The translations under genes were made by a program, and so were the position numbers. A model generated the notes under the pieces. The model had not been told where the DNA came from, made no database searches, and saw nothing but the letters and a program-made list of their open reading frames with translations. 57,066 bases of DNA from DASXMX01 sp036794395 (GTDB lineage: Bacteria > Planctomycetota > Phycisphaerae > Tepidisphaerales > Tepidisphaeraceae): contig DAIRGS010000005.1 of assembly GCA_036794395.1 (NCBI GenBank), positions 1 to 57,066 of the forward strand, given 5' to 3'. Shown in pieces: positions 24,189 to 33,861 of the stretch. The stretch's first letter is position 1; each line of letters starts with the position of its first letter.

Positions 24189-25418
24189 TCAGAAATCAAA
24201 AATCGCGTCGAGGGCGAAGGTCCATTGGTCATGACGGCTTAAGGCGTCGAAGAACCTTCTGGAGGAATAATCTCCGCGCAATTCGGGGCGGATTCGGAAG
24301 TTTGCGCCGATCGAATCGCGCGGGAAGGGGGTGATGGTCAGGCCCACGGTTGCCTCGTACAGGGTTTGTGAGAGGGCGGTGGTGAACCCTTCTTCGTCGC
24401 GATACCACTCGACGCGGGCACCAAGGCTGAGGAATTCATTCAAACGATAGACGGCATATCCGGAGATGCCGTACCAGTTGGCGTCGCCGAGGGCGGAGGA
24501 GCGGGCCTGGGTGCCGATGACGGCGTCCAACAAGAAGGTCAATTGGTCGGTGGGGGCATAATTCACGGTGAAATCGAGTGTTTCGCGGTAGTGGGTGTTA
24601 TCGCGGTCTTCTTCCGGGCCGACGATCGCGGCCAGCGAAAGACTCAGTTGATTACTGATATCGCCGCGGACGCGAAACAGGCCGTCGATCGCACCGTTGT
24701 TGTCTTTGATTGATTGATCCCATCCGCGGGAGATGCCGCCTTCGAGGGTCAAATCCTTGGTGATCGGGTAGTAGCCTGTAACGCCGGTCAACGTGAACGG
24801 AAGAGCGGCTCCGAATGAGAAGCTGTGGGAATAGAAAACGCTAGAGCTGGGATCGATTTGTTTGAAGAAGAGGAATTTTCCCGCTCTGACGCGCAGTCCG
24901 TTGCCGATTGGGATCGCCACGTCGAGGTAGGCCTGGGGGAGATCGAACTGATATTCGGGGCCGTTAAAAAAGTCATCGGTATCGAGCAGGCCGTTGGAAT
25001 GGATGAATCGGGAATCCGAGCCGTAAAGCATTTCGACACGGCCACCGACGTCGAAACGGTTGAGCGTGAGATCGACGGGGCGCTCGATGTTAAAATCGAG
25101 CTGGTTCAGCGTGACTCGGTTGTTTTGCAGATCGAACACCCGGCCGACATTTAAATCGCGGGCGGGGTTGTCGAAGTTCCAGGTATATGAGCCTTCGATG
25201 TGGCCAAACAGGCGAATGTTTGCCGCTTCCAGGGAATGACCCACCCCGACCTGATCGAGGAGGCTCATCAGGGGGGAGAGTTGGCCGGATGAGGGATTGA
25301 ATCCTTGCTTGGTTGCGTAAATGGCATCGGGGCCACTGGCCGAGAGTTGGGCTCGCGCCAGGGGAGCGGCTGCGGATAGTGGCAGTAGCAGCGCGACCGC
25401 CAGTTTATGATAACACAC
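24189..25418 (-). CDS. Outer-membrane beta-barrel porin (OmpL-like porin-2 family)
   Basis: This 409-residue protein has a signal peptide ending near PLARAQ. The remainder alternates short amphipathic strands (FGHIEGSYTWNF, DVGGRVEMLYGSD, LRVRAGKFLFFKQIDP, LDFTVNYAPTDQLTFLLDA) and ends in an aromatic residue (IFDF), as expected for an outer-membrane barrel. The segment YQFDLPQAYLDVAIPIGNGL followed by GKF is typical of the OmpL-like porin-2 group common in planctomycetes. The GTG start has GGAGG close upstream. The permeant is unknown. Confidence 0.8.
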   Translation of the reverse strand: MCYHKLAVALLLPLSAAAPLARAQLSASGPDAIYATKQGFNPSSGQLSPLMSLLDQVGVGHSLEAANIRLFGHIEGSYTWNFDNPARDLNVGRVFDLQNNRVTLNQLDFNIERPVDLTLNRFDVGGRVEMLYGSDSRFIHSNGLLDTDDFFNGPEYQFDLPQAYLDVAIPIGNGLRVRAGKFLFFKQIDPSSSVFYSHSFSFGAALPFTLTGVTGYYPITKDLTLEGGISRGWDQSIKDNNGAIDGLFRVRGDISNQLSLSLAAIVGPEEDRDNTHYRETLDFTVNYAPTDQLTFLLDAVIGTQARSSALGDANWYGISGYAVYRLNEFLSLGARVEWYRDEEGFTTALSQTLYEATVGLTITPFPRDSIGANFRIRPELRGDYSSRRFFDALSRHDQWTFALDAIFDF

Positions 25419-25777
25419 GTGGCCTCCTCGGATTTTAAGTTACGTAACCGTCCGCCAATATGGAGCTTAACGATCCGTCTGACTATGGGAAATTTGGTGC
25501 TGCATTTTCCACAGGCTGCAAATAGAAGGTGTCGCAGCGCCTATTTTCCATGGACGCGCCCGCCGAGAGTTACCTATACTACCGGCTTAGACTCCCGACC
25601 TTGGCGGAGCGTTCGGGAATGGATAGTGGGTTGAGTTGTGGGTGAATCGTTCAACGCCGGCCGACGCCAGGCGGTTGCCATTGTTTCGATGATGAAAGCC
25701 GGGCGGACCTCAGCCTGGCTAAACCAAAGGGCCGCGGCACGCAATGGCCGGCCGTTAGCAAAAAAGGAGCTGGCTAC
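25419..25777. other. 359-bp intergenic region between divergent porin and surface-protein genes
   Basis: No gene is seen. The region must hold both promoters. A TATACT hexamer occurs at about 25572-25577, with no clear -35. The last 100 bases before the surface protein include several GC-rich inverted segments (GCCGGCC repeats), but I could not match them to a known riboswitch. A strong AAGGAG precedes the GTG start at 25778. Confidence 0.4.
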
Positions 25778-28700
25778 GTGAGCACCAAGTCGTTTGCAGG
25801 GGTGCGCCACCCACTTCGTCGTCGCGATCGTCAATCGAACCGCGGAGCCGATGCGGTCGGGACGTCCGCGCGCAACGTGGTGGAGTGCCTGGAAGGACGC
25901 GTTTTACTGACGGCGGTGCTTTCGCCGGTTGCCGACACATTTATCCGGAACAACACTTACGCAAATTCCAATTTTGGCGGCTCGCAATTTCTTTACGTGC
26001 AGAATGCCTCGAGCGGGGATTCCCGCGTTGCGATGATGACGTTCGATCTATCGAGCATGAGCGCGATCACCAATGCGACGCTGCGCCTGAACGGCACCTT
26101 GGAAAATCCCAGTGGCGGCCCGGTGAACTTGGGGGTTTATCCGGTTAACAGCACGACTTGGACTGAAGGGGCGGGAACGACAAACAGCTTGAATGGGAAT
26201 GGCGGCACAACCAATTCGCAGGCAACGGGTCCGGTCACGTGGACGAATGCTCCGGTCATTCCAAACACTTCAATTGTGGCGACTCCCGCGACTGTGAATC
26301 GGTTTGGGTTGGATACTTATTCGTGGGATTTGACCAGTTATTTGCAGAGTCTTCCGGCTGGAACGACGACCGTTTCGCTGGCGATTGAAGGCGCGACGGC
26401 CGGGCCTGATCTCGTCCGGTTTTTGTCGCATGAAGCGGGGGAATTCGGACCACAACTAATCGTCAACGGATCAGGGGGAACTTCAATTCCGGTGGCGACG
26501 GTTACCGCGCCCGATGTGACAGACCCGACAATGGCAACCGTGCCGGTATCGGTAGTGTATTCGGCGGATGCGCCCATTGATCAATCAACCATCACCTCCG
26601 GGAACATCTCGGTAAATGGTCCGGGCGGCCCACTTCAGGTGTTGAACGCGAGCATCGCGCAGCAGGGCGGGAGCGACAATTCGCTGGTGGCCAACTACAC
26701 CGTTGCGGCTCCGACGGGCGGTTGGACGGCGGCAAATAACGGGCTTTATACAGTCACGGTTCAGGCGGGGCAGGTGGCGGTCAGTGGTGGGGGAACGGCA
26801 GCGGCCGCACAGGGCCAGTTCCGGGTGGCCGTGCTGGATTCGGCTGCGCCGACATCGGTCATCACCGCATCCAATATTACAACCGTGGGCGCATCAAGTT
26901 ATCAGTTCACGGTCCAGTACAGCGATAATGTGGCCGTCGATCCGGCATGGGCGGATGTGGACAACGTTCAGGTGCTCGATCCCCATGGCACGGCGCTGAA
27001 GGTGATTTCAGCCGTTGCAGACATTAACACGCCCGGTTCGCCAAGGACCGTAACGTACACCGTGGCCGCTCCATCGGGTAAGTGGAGCGCGGACAACGAC
27101 GGCACATACACGATCAACGTGTTGGCCGGCCAGGTGCGCGACACAGCGGGAAACGCGGCCGCCGCCAATACAACGCAATTCGACGTCAACATTCCGATTC
27201 CCGACACAATCGCGCCCACCGCAACAATTTCAGCTCCCTCGATCAACTCCCCCGGCGGAACGAGCCAGACCGTCAGCGTGACTTACGCCGACAACCGGGC
27301 GGTGGATGTTTCGACGATTAACGTCAGCAACATCACGGTTCAGGGACCAAATGGGCCAGTTCAGGTGACGGGCGTTCAGGTGTCGGCAACAGGCAATGGA
27401 TCGCCGGTAACGGCGGTTTATACAGTGGCCGCGCCAGGGGGAACTTGGGATCAACCGGACAACGGCGTTTATACGATTACTGTTGTTTCGAACGGTGTGA
27501 AGGATACTTCGGGTAATTCGGTTGTGACCGCGACGGGATCGTTCAGCGTAGCCGCGACGCTTCCGGATACCGCTCCGCCAAATGCGCAAATCACTGCGCC
27601 CGCAATTACCACCGCCGGCGCGAGTTCCGCCACGATCACAATTGTTTACAGCGATAACGTCGCGGTGAACGCGGCCAGCATTGATACTGGGGACATAACC
27701 GTGTCCGGCCCCGCGGGGGCGCTGACGGTCACCTCGGCGCATGCGGCGGGCGGGAACGGTTCGCCGCTGGTTGCGACCTATACCGTAGCCGCTCCAGGCG
27801 GAAACTGGTCCAGCGATGACAACGGAAGCTACACCATCTCCCTCCAGGCTAATCAGGTTTCGGACACCGCGGGAAACCTTGCCAACGGAGTATCGGGCTC
27901 GTTTGCGGTGAACATCCCATCGGCCGTCAATAATGGGCCGAACGATCTGACATTCAACAGCGGCCAGTCGGTCAATACTAATTTCGTCACTGAAGCCATC
28001 GTCACGCAATCGGATGGAAAGATCCTGGCGGTTGGACGCCAGGGCGATTTGAGCACAGGCAGCTCACGCGGCGTAATCGAACGATTCAATCCCGATGGCA
28101 CGATTGATAATAGCTTTGGCAATCATGGCATGATCGTGAGCCTGGCCGGTGTGAACGAGGCGTATTACGCGATTACGATGCAGGGGGCGAATCACTTCCT
28201 GGTGGCGGGAACCACCGCCGGCGATTTTGTGCTTTTGCGGTATGACCTTGAAGGTAATCTGGACAGCAGCTTTGGCGCGAGCGGCCGAACGGTCACTAAC
28301 TTTGGCAGCGATGCCGATACCGCGCGCGGAATCGCAATCTCGGCTGCCGGGCAGATTGTGATGGGCGGGGATTCGGGAGGCAATTTTGCCTTTGCCCGCT
28401 ACGACGCGGCTGGGCACCTCGATCAGAATTACGCCCAGGGCGGCCGCCAGCTCTTTGGTGTTGGCACCGGAACCAATAACGGGCTGGGCGGAATTGTGGT
28501 GCAGAGCACCGGCGAAGTTGTCGCCGTTGGATCAGTTGGATCGGGCGTAGTTGTTGTGCGATTGACCTCCGCCGGCGAAGCCGATGGGACCTTCGGCAAT
28601 GGCGGCATGATCAGCCTTTCTCAAATCACCGCCCGCACCGATCTGGGATCGCCCGACCGTTCTGAAGGAATCGCATTGCAGGCAAGCGGCGGAATTCTGG

Positions 28701-30019
28701 TGGCCAATCGCACGGCCTCGGGCCATTTCGGCCTTGTCCGGCTCAACCCAACCGGAACCGTCGATACGAATTTCGGCACCAATGGCCTGGTGACCACCAA
28801 CTTTGGCGGCGATGACGACGCAGACGCGGTGATCGTTCAAAGTACGGGACAAATCATCGTCGTCGGGACCTCGCTTAAGAGCGGCGCGGCCAGCACGGCG
28901 GTCGCGGTGTATGACTCAGTCGGCAATCCACTCACAACGTTTGGATCGCAAGGGATTTTGACATTGCCCAGCGATGTATCGATCGCAGCGCCGGCAGCCA
29001 AAACCGCCGGGGCGATCGCGCCTAAATCGCTGCATGTGGGTGATATCGTACTTCGCGCATTCGGCACGGTGACGGCGGATGGCCGCGTGGTCATCGGCAC
29101 CAGCAACGAGGCGGTTTCCGCCACGACATCGTCAACATTGCGAAGGCTGATCGTGCCCGGCGCGATCACTGCCGGGCCGGACGTTGGCGTGCTGGTGGGC
29201 GATTTCGGGATAGTGAACGGGAAGCTTAAGAAGCTGGTGGTAACCGATGCCGACGGCACCAAGATTACCTTCGCCCTCACGGGTGGAACCGGGCAGGTCT
29301 TCCAGAACGGCAATCGCTATTCGCTGGTCGTGAACGACAGCGGCAAAGGCGTGACCATCACCATCACCGGAAAAGGCGGCGATGGCCGGGTGAGTCTGGA
29401 TGATGTGACGGTGAGCGGAACGCTTAAATCGATATTGGCGAAAAACTCGGACGTGTACAGCACGCTGCACGTCACCGGCGCGATTGGAAAATTGACGTTG
29501 GGCAACATCATCGGCGTGGTGTGGTCGGGCGGCGCAATCGCCAGCGCAACCGCGGGCGATCTCACGGGCAGCTTCTATGCGACCGGCGCCTTGGGCAAAC
29601 TGACCTTTGGCAATGTAGCCGGCACGATCGCGTCGGGATCGGGCGTAATCGGAAGCATCTCGGCGGCAAGCCTCGACAACGCGCGTATTCTCAGTGGCGC
29701 TAATCTAGGCGCCGACGGACTGGTGAGCGGATCGGGAAGCGGCGCCAATGATGATACCTATGGCGCGGGCGCTATCGGGTCGCTTAAGGTGAAGGGCGCA
29801 ATCGCATCCAGTTTTGTGGGCGCGGGTGTCAATCCGGTGGATCAGACCTTTGGCAACACCGGCGATCAACTCGTGGGCGGAACCGCAAGCTCGATCGGAT
29901 CGATCACCGCCAAATCCGCCGATGATGCGAGCCGGTTTGAGGCGGGGTCAATTAAGAAAGCGAAGCTATCAAAGACGATCGACGTAACGGCAGATAGTCG
30001 GTTCAAGATTCTGACTTAG
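25778..30019 (+). CDS. Giant secreted surface protein: DNRLRE, Ig-like repeats, delta-60 propeller, beta-helix
   Basis: This 1413-residue protein has an Arg-rich N-terminus leading to VECLEGRVLLTA (about 36-47), a planctomycete-type export or processing motif. Residues about 47-230 resemble a DNRLRE/CBM96 domain (ADTFIRNNTYANSNFGG, VAMMTFDLSS). Four Ig-like repeats of about 120 residues follow (235-710), each with VTYADN/VQYSDN and TVAAPGG-W and NGxYTI motifs. Residues about 720-1064 are delta-60 repeats (QSDGKILAVG, FNPDGTIDNSFG). The C-terminal third has GAIGKLTLGNI/GALGKLTFGNV repeats like a right-handed beta-helix. It starts at GTG with AAGGAG 10 bases upstream. It is likely exported and displayed; the ligand is unknown. 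Confidence 0.85.
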   Translation: MSTKSFAGVRHPLRRRDRQSNRGADAVGTSARNVVECLEGRVLLTAVLSPVADTFIRNNTYANSNFGGSQFLYVQNASSGDSRVAMMTFDLSSMSAITNATLRLNGTLENPSGGPVNLGVYPVNSTTWTEGAGTTNSLNGNGGTTNSQATGPVTWTNAPVIPNTSIVATPATVNRFGLDTYSWDLTSYLQSLPAGTTTVSLAIEGATAGPDLVRFLSHEAGEFGPQLIVNGSGGTSIPVATVTAPDVTDPTMATVPVSVVYSADAPIDQSTITSGNISVNGPGGPLQVLNASIAQQGGSDNSLVANYTVAAPTGGWTAANNGLYTVTVQAGQVAVSGGGTAAAAQGQFRVAVLDSAAPTSVITASNITTVGASSYQFTVQYSDNVAVDPAWADVDNVQVLDPHGTALKVISAVADINTPGSPRTVTYTVAAPSGKWSADNDGTYTINVLAGQVRDTAGNAAAANTTQFDVNIPIPDTIAPTATISAPSINSPGGTSQTVSVTYADNRAVDVSTINVSNITVQGPNGPVQVTGVQVSATGNGSPVTAVYTVAAPGGTWDQPDNGVYTITVVSNGVKDTSGNSVVTATGSFSVAATLPDTAPPNAQITAPAITTAGASSATITIVYSDNVAVNAASIDTGDITVSGPAGALTVTSAHAAGGNGSPLVATYTVAAPGGNWSSDDNGSYTISLQANQVSDTAGNLANGVSGSFAVNIPSAVNNGPNDLTFNSGQSVNTNFVTEAIVTQSDGKILAVGRQGDLSTGSSRGVIERFNPDGTIDNSFGNHGMIVSLAGVNEAYYAITMQGANHFLVAGTTAGDFVLLRYDLEGNLDSSFGASGRTVTNFGSDADTARGIAISAAGQIVMGGDSGGNFAFARYDAAGHLDQNYAQGGRQLFGVGTGTNNGLGGIVVQSTGEVVAVGSVGSGVVVVRLTSAGEADGTFGNGGMISLSQITARTDLGSPDRSEGIALQASGGILVANRTASGHFGLVRLNPTGTVDTNFGTNGLVTTNFGGDDDADAVIVQSTGQIIVVGTSLKSGAASTAVAVYDSVGNPLTTFGSQGILTLPSDVSIAAPAAKTAGAIAPKSLHVGDIVLRAFGTVTADGRVVIGTSNEAVSATTSSTLRRLIVPGAITAGPDVGVLVGDFGIVNGKLKKLVVTDADGTKITFALTGGTGQVFQNGNRYSLVVNDSGKGVTITITGKGGDGRVSLDDVTVSGTLKSILAKNSDVYSTLHVTGAIGKLTLGNIIGVVWSGGAIASATAGDLTGSFYATGALGKLTFGNVAGTIASGSGVIGSISAASLDNARILSGANLGADGLVSGSGSGANDDTYGAGAIGSLKVKGAIASSFVGAGVNPVDQTFGNTGDQLVGGTASSIGSITAKSADDASRFEAGSIKKAKLSKTIDVTADSRFKILT

Positions 30020-30105
30020 GCGATGCCAGATCGCAGTTCCAATCGGAAACGGTCATGCCGTTGGGATCGGCGGTGCATTGCCGCCCTTCATTACGGGTCG
30101 ATCCA

Positions 30106-30137
30106 CAAAAAAACCTCCGATTCCAAAATCGGAGGTT
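30106..30137 (-). terminator. Rho-independent terminator of the small LEA-like gene
   Basis: On the minus strand an 11-bp perfect stem (AACCTCCGATT / AATCGGAGGTT) with a 4-base loop is followed directly by a run of Ts. It lies 22 bp beyond the stop of the gene at 30160-30321. Confidence 0.85.
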
Positions 30138-30159
30138 CTGGTGAAGATTAGCGTGCGGG

Positions 30160-30321
30160 CTACTTGCCGGCGTCCTTCAATTTGTCACCCTGCTTTTTCA
30201 TTGCATTGCCGGTGGCTCTGGCCGCGTCTTTGGTTTTATCAACGCCCTTTCCAGCGACGTCTTTGGTCTTGTCGGCCGCTTTGTCGATCCCGTCCTTGAT
30301 CTTGTCCTTCATGTCACCCAT
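30160..30321 (-). CDS. Small hydrophilic LEA/CsbD-like stress protein
   Basis: This 53-residue, highly charged protein is built from degenerate repeats of KDKIKDGIDKAADKTKD type and lacks hydrophobic stretches. The composition (Lys, Asp, Ala, Gly) and periodicity resemble LEA group 3 and CsbD-like proteins, which are general-stress proteins in many bacteria. AAGGAG lies 7 bases before the ATG, and a strong terminator follows the stop, so it is a genuine single-gene unit. Confidence 0.75.
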   Translation of the reverse strand: MGDMKDKIKDGIDKAADKTKDVAGKGVDKTKDAARATGNAMKKQGDKLKDAGK

Positions 30322-30573
30322 GGGTGGCTCCTTAAGTAAAGATTCCTGTTCAAACCATCTTTAACAATAGCAACGCGGGCAAGCTGGCGTAACGGTGAAA
30401 GAACGAACTTTCGCGCATGGTTGGGGCCGGTCCAGCGAGGAGGACGGGCAAGTAAATCTGTCCGGTCACGCAACACTCCTGGCGAACAGGCGATAACCCC
30501 GCGGATTACCCGAAATCGAGTGACTGGTTCATTCGACGGCGTAATCGGTCGTAACATTGGAAAGAGGCCTGTC

Positions 30574-30993
30574 GTGTCTATTAACTTTTCGGCTCTGACG
30601 TCGGCCGCGATCTATTCGCGACCGCTCACGTTAGACCACGGTACGCCGCGTGAGGGATTGAACGATTTGTTCAATCCGGGCGCTGCGGTATCGTTAAACC
30701 CGCAACCCCTGCCGCCGAAGGTCGCATATTTGTCGCGCCTGAGCCCGGGGAGCACGGTTTCGCTCAGTCCGCAGCCCTTGCCGCCCAAGGAATTGCTCCA
30801 GAGTACGTATCTGAATCCTGGAGTTCTGGTGGAGCTCAATCCGCAGCCACTGCCTCCTGATCCGCCGCCGGAGTTGGCGAATTTGTGGACGCATTCGGCA
30901 GTGTTGACGTCGTCACCGGCCAGCGCGCTTGAATGGTTCCATCCTTCGAACCTCAACCTTGGGGCACTGTTCGGTGGGATTGCAGCGCGATAG
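30574..30993 (+). CDS. LNPQPLPP-repeat protein of unknown function
   Basis: This 139-residue protein contains three copies of a 16-residue unit centred on NPQPLPP or SPQPLPP: NPGAAVSLNPQPLPPK, SPGSTVSLSPQPLPPK and NPGVLVELNPQPLPPD. The linkers contain Y/L-rich segments. I recall the LNPQPLPP motif in uncharacterised proteins of other phyla, but no function. There is no signal peptide. I chose the GTG giving VSINFS because GAAAGAG precedes it; an ATG at 30421 is possible but adds a basic, atypical extension. Confidence 0.6.
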   Translation: MSINFSALTSAAIYSRPLTLDHGTPREGLNDLFNPGAAVSLNPQPLPPKVAYLSRLSPGSTVSLSPQPLPPKELLQSTYLNPGVLVELNPQPLPPDPPPELANLWTHSAVLTSSPASALEWFHPSNLNLGALFGGIAAR

Positions 30994-31214
30994 GGTGACC
31001 ACGTTGTATTTTTTGATTGAGCGACTGTGTATTCGCAGGCAGGGTGATTGTCGAGTGGCTCTGAGTTGTATGTAGGAGCCGCTCGCCATTCGCTCGCGCC
31101 TTGGCCTTTTCGCTCGAAGAGTTAAGGGTCGGACACGCTCGTGCTTGGCCGAACTGGCTATGTGAGATAGGACTGGCGCCGCCGGCCTAAGATTCGCATA
31201 AACCAGGATTCAAC

Positions 31215-31754
31215 ATGGCCAACGTCAACCACAGCATCTCCGCAGAATTACAATTCTTCATCGAAGCCCAACACGTTTTCTTCGTCGCCTCCGCCCCCAC
31301 CGGCCCCGATGGCCACGTGAACCTCTCCCCCAAAGGCATGAATACCTTTCGCGTCTTGAGCCCCACGCAGGTCGCCTACCTTGACTTCACCGGCAGCGGC
31401 AACGAAACCGCCGCCCACATTCTCCAGAATGGCCGCATCACTTTCATGTTCTGCGCCTTCGAAGGCAAACCTTCCATCCTCCGCCTCTACGGCCGCGGCC
31501 GCACGATCCCGCCCCAGTCCTCCGAATTCGCTACCCTCGCTCCACGTTTCCCCGAATTACCAGGCATCCGCCAAATCATCCTCGCCGACCTCACCCGCAT
31601 TCAAACCTCCTGCGGCTTCGCTGTCCCCATCATGAATTTTCAATCCGAACGCGACGCCCTCATAAAATGGGCCGACAAAAAAAGCCCCGAAGGCCTACGC
31701 GAATACCGCGCCCGCAAAAATAAGTTCAGCATCGACAACCTGCCCACCGCTTGA
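31215..31754 (+). CDS. Pyridoxamine 5'-phosphate oxidase-like flavin-binding protein
   Basis: This 179-residue protein has the split-barrel pattern of PNPOx-like proteins: FFVASAPTGPDGHVNLSPKG near the start, then VAYLDFTGSGNETAAHILQN and RITFMFCAFEGKPSILRLYG. These match a group annotated as pyridoxamine 5'-phosphate oxidase family, probably FMN- or F420-binding, with unknown substrate; the true PNPOx C-terminal domain is absent. AGGA precedes the ATG. A strong hairpin follows the stop. Confidence 0.8.
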   Translation: MANVNHSISAELQFFIEAQHVFFVASAPTGPDGHVNLSPKGMNTFRVLSPTQVAYLDFTGSGNETAAHILQNGRITFMFCAFEGKPSILRLYGRGRTIPPQSSEFATLAPRFPELPGIRQIILADLTRIQTSCGFAVPIMNFQSERDALIKWADKKSPEGLREYRARKNKFSIDNLPTA

Positions 31755-31761
31755 CGGAACG

Positions 31762-31804
31762 AAACGGGGACGCAGCTAGTTTCAAAACTAGCTGCGTCCC
31801 GGTT
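31762..31804. repeat. Palindrome after the PNPOx-like gene, possible terminator
   Basis: AAACGGGGACGCAGCTAGTT and its inverse (ACTAGCTGCGTCCCGGTTT) form a stem of about 20 bp with one bulge and almost no loop, 7 bp after the stop. There is no T-run, so a simple intrinsic terminator is uncertain; it may be another palindromic repeat. Confidence 0.65.
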
Positions 31805-31909
31805 TGGATTCTTATTCATTTGGAACTTCCATCACCGCTTCGCGTCCAACCCAGTAGTGGGTGCATCCTCGCACCCTGACCTGCAACCATCGATTTTCAG
31901 GAGTTTCCC

Positions 31910-33712
31910 ATGTGGAGGCCTCTCGCGCTATCCGCCGTGCTTTTGTTCGCTGTCGTTTTTGGCCAATTTGCCCCCGCGCAAACCGCACCGCCCAATGACT
32001 CCCGCCCCGCATCCGAGCCCTCCACCGCTCCCAACAAGATCACCTCCGTCACCGTCTACCAGGGCAACGCGCTCATCACCCGCTCGGTTGATGTTCCAGC
32101 CGGCACCGGCCTCACCGAACTGATCGTCCGCTCTCTTCCACCGCAAACGATCGACACTTCGCTCTTTACCGAGGGCACCGATGGTCTGCGCGTTTTAACC
32201 ACCCGGCTGCGTACCCGTGCCGTGATGGACGACACCCGTGCCGAAGTACGCGCCAAGCAGGACCAGATCAATCAGCTCAACAACAAGAACCAGGAGATTC
32301 AAAAGCAGCAGGAAGTCATCGCGCAGAACCTTGCGCTGCTGTCGAAGCTCGAAGCATTTACCGCCGCGACAATGCAGCAGCTTACCGAGAAAGGCGTTCT
32401 CAGCGCCGAGAACACCATCAAACTGGCCGGCTACGTCATGGATCAGCGCCAGGCCGACTCCAAACAACAAGTCGCCCTACAGCAACAACTCACCGCCAAC
32501 CAGCAGCAGATCGAATTCCTTCAGCGCCAGCTTTCAGAGCTCACCAGCGGCGCCAGCCACACCGAGCGCGAAGCCGTCATCGTCCTGGACAAATCCAACG
32601 CTGCCCCCGGCCAGGTTCACTTGAATTACCTGGTCAACCAGGCCGGATGGCAGCCTCAATACAAGCTTCGCGCCGGCGCCGAAAAGGACCCGGTGCAGGT
32701 CGAATACCTCGCCGCCATCCAGCAGCAGACCGGCGAAGACTGGTCGGATGTGCAGCTGGTCCTCTCCACCGCCCAGCCCATGCTCAACGCCGCTCCCCCT
32801 GAGCTGCTCGCCTTAAGCATTACCGTTGGCCTCCCCGGCCAGCCCGCTATCGCCGTCAATGGACCGCTCGGCGGATCCAAAACCGAGAGCTACAAGGCCG
32901 CCCGCGATCTGCGCCAACAGGCGCAGCAGGAGCTGGCCAAAAACAATTCCACCAGCGCCTTCGGCTACCTCAACTCCGCCGCCGCTTCGCAGCAATGGGC
33001 CGAGTTGCTGGCGCGCGAGGAAACCAGCGCCGACGCCGCCGAGGCCAATCCCCGTGAAGGCCCCAGCGTCGCCTATCACCTGCCCGCCCGCCTGACGGTG
33101 CCTTCCCGCAACGATTCGCAGCTTGTCGAAGTGGCGCGCATTGAATTGGCCCCCACCTATTTCTACAAGGCCGTCCCCGTCCTATCGCCGCACGTGTATC
33201 GCCTCTCGCGCCTGGCGAACAAGAGCAACTACGTCCTTCTGCCCGGCGAAGCCACCGTCTACGTCAACTCTGATTTCGTCGGCCGTATGACGCTTCCGCT
33301 GGTCGCCATTGGTGAAGAATTCACCGCCGGCTTCGGCGTCGATCCTCAGATACAGGTCACCCGGGAACTGGCGTCCAAGAACCATTCCGTTCAGGGCGGC
33401 AACCAGGTCCAGACTTACGATTACCGTATTCGCGTCATCAGCTACAAGCCCGGTCCCGTCCAGCTCCAGGTCTGGGATCGCCTGCCCAAAGCCGAGACCG
33501 AAGCCGTCGCCGTCGAACTTGCCGAGCCCACGCCCTCCCTCAGCATCGACCCCGACTACCAGCGCACCGATCGCCCCAAAAACCTTCTCCGCTGGGATCT
33601 CTCCGTGAACCCCACCGCCAACAACACCACAACTCCCACCATCACCTACCAGTTCCGCCTCCAATACGACCGCAACGTGGCCATCGGTAACTTCCAACCC
33701 GCCAAACGGTAA
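31910..33712 (+). CDS. Secreted MuiA-family protein (DUF4140/DUF4139)
   Basis: This 600-residue protein has a signal peptide (residues 1-24, ending in FAPAQT). ITSVTVYQGNALITRSVDVP begins the DUF4140 domain. A glutamine-rich coiled coil follows (about 105-215: QDQINQLNNKNQEIQKQQEV). The rest is the DUF4139 beta-rich domain (VHLNYLVNQAGWQPQYKLRA, YFYKAVPVLSPHVYRLS, NVAIGNF at the end). The family is named after a mucoidy inhibitor; the molecular role is unknown. Location is probably periplasmic. AGGAG lies 6 bases upstream. It appears to be a single gene. Confidence 0.85.
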   Translation: MWRPLALSAVLLFAVVFGQFAPAQTAPPNDSRPASEPSTAPNKITSVTVYQGNALITRSVDVPAGTGLTELIVRSLPPQTIDTSLFTEGTDGLRVLTTRLRTRAVMDDTRAEVRAKQDQINQLNNKNQEIQKQQEVIAQNLALLSKLEAFTAATMQQLTEKGVLSAENTIKLAGYVMDQRQADSKQQVALQQQLTANQQQIEFLQRQLSELTSGASHTEREAVIVLDKSNAAPGQVHLNYLVNQAGWQPQYKLRAGAEKDPVQVEYLAAIQQQTGEDWSDVQLVLSTAQPMLNAAPPELLALSITVGLPGQPAIAVNGPLGGSKTESYKAARDLRQQAQQELAKNNSTSAFGYLNSAAASQQWAELLAREETSADAAEANPREGPSVAYHLPARLTVPSRNDSQLVEVARIELAPTYFYKAVPVLSPHVYRLSRLANKSNYVLLPGEATVYVNSDFVGRMTLPLVAIGEEFTAGFGVDPQIQVTRELASKNHSVQGGNQVQTYDYRIRVISYKPGPVQLQVWDRLPKAETEAVAVELAEPTPSLSIDPDYQRTDRPKNLLRWDLSVNPTANNTTTPTITYQFRLQYDRNVAIGNFQPAKR

Positions 33713-33767
33713 GAGACGCATCTTTCGTAAGCCGGCCTATCATGTCACCGTAGCTGACTTCACCAAA

Positions 33768-33861
33768 ATAAACGTGCGCGATCCGTCAATTGTGGTGCGG
33801 GCTTCCAAGCCTGCACGTGCAGGTCTGGAGACCTGCACCACAAGCGCGTGATCGTGCCGCG
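33768..33861. repeat. Family B palindromic repeat, copy 2
   Basis: This element is nearly identical to 11023-11120 across about 85 bp (CGTGCGCGATCCGTCAATTG ... GCGCGTGATCGTGCC), with one clear substitution in the loop (CACGTG versus CATGTG). Its right end abuts the TGA stop codon of the TPR gene (minus strand, 33862-33864). Confidence 0.88.

Noticed and set aside
25640..25770. Possible c-di-GMP-type riboswitch upstream of the giant surface protein
   Set aside because: Some GC-rich segments looked similar, but the conserved aptamer core could not be laid out, so no call is made.
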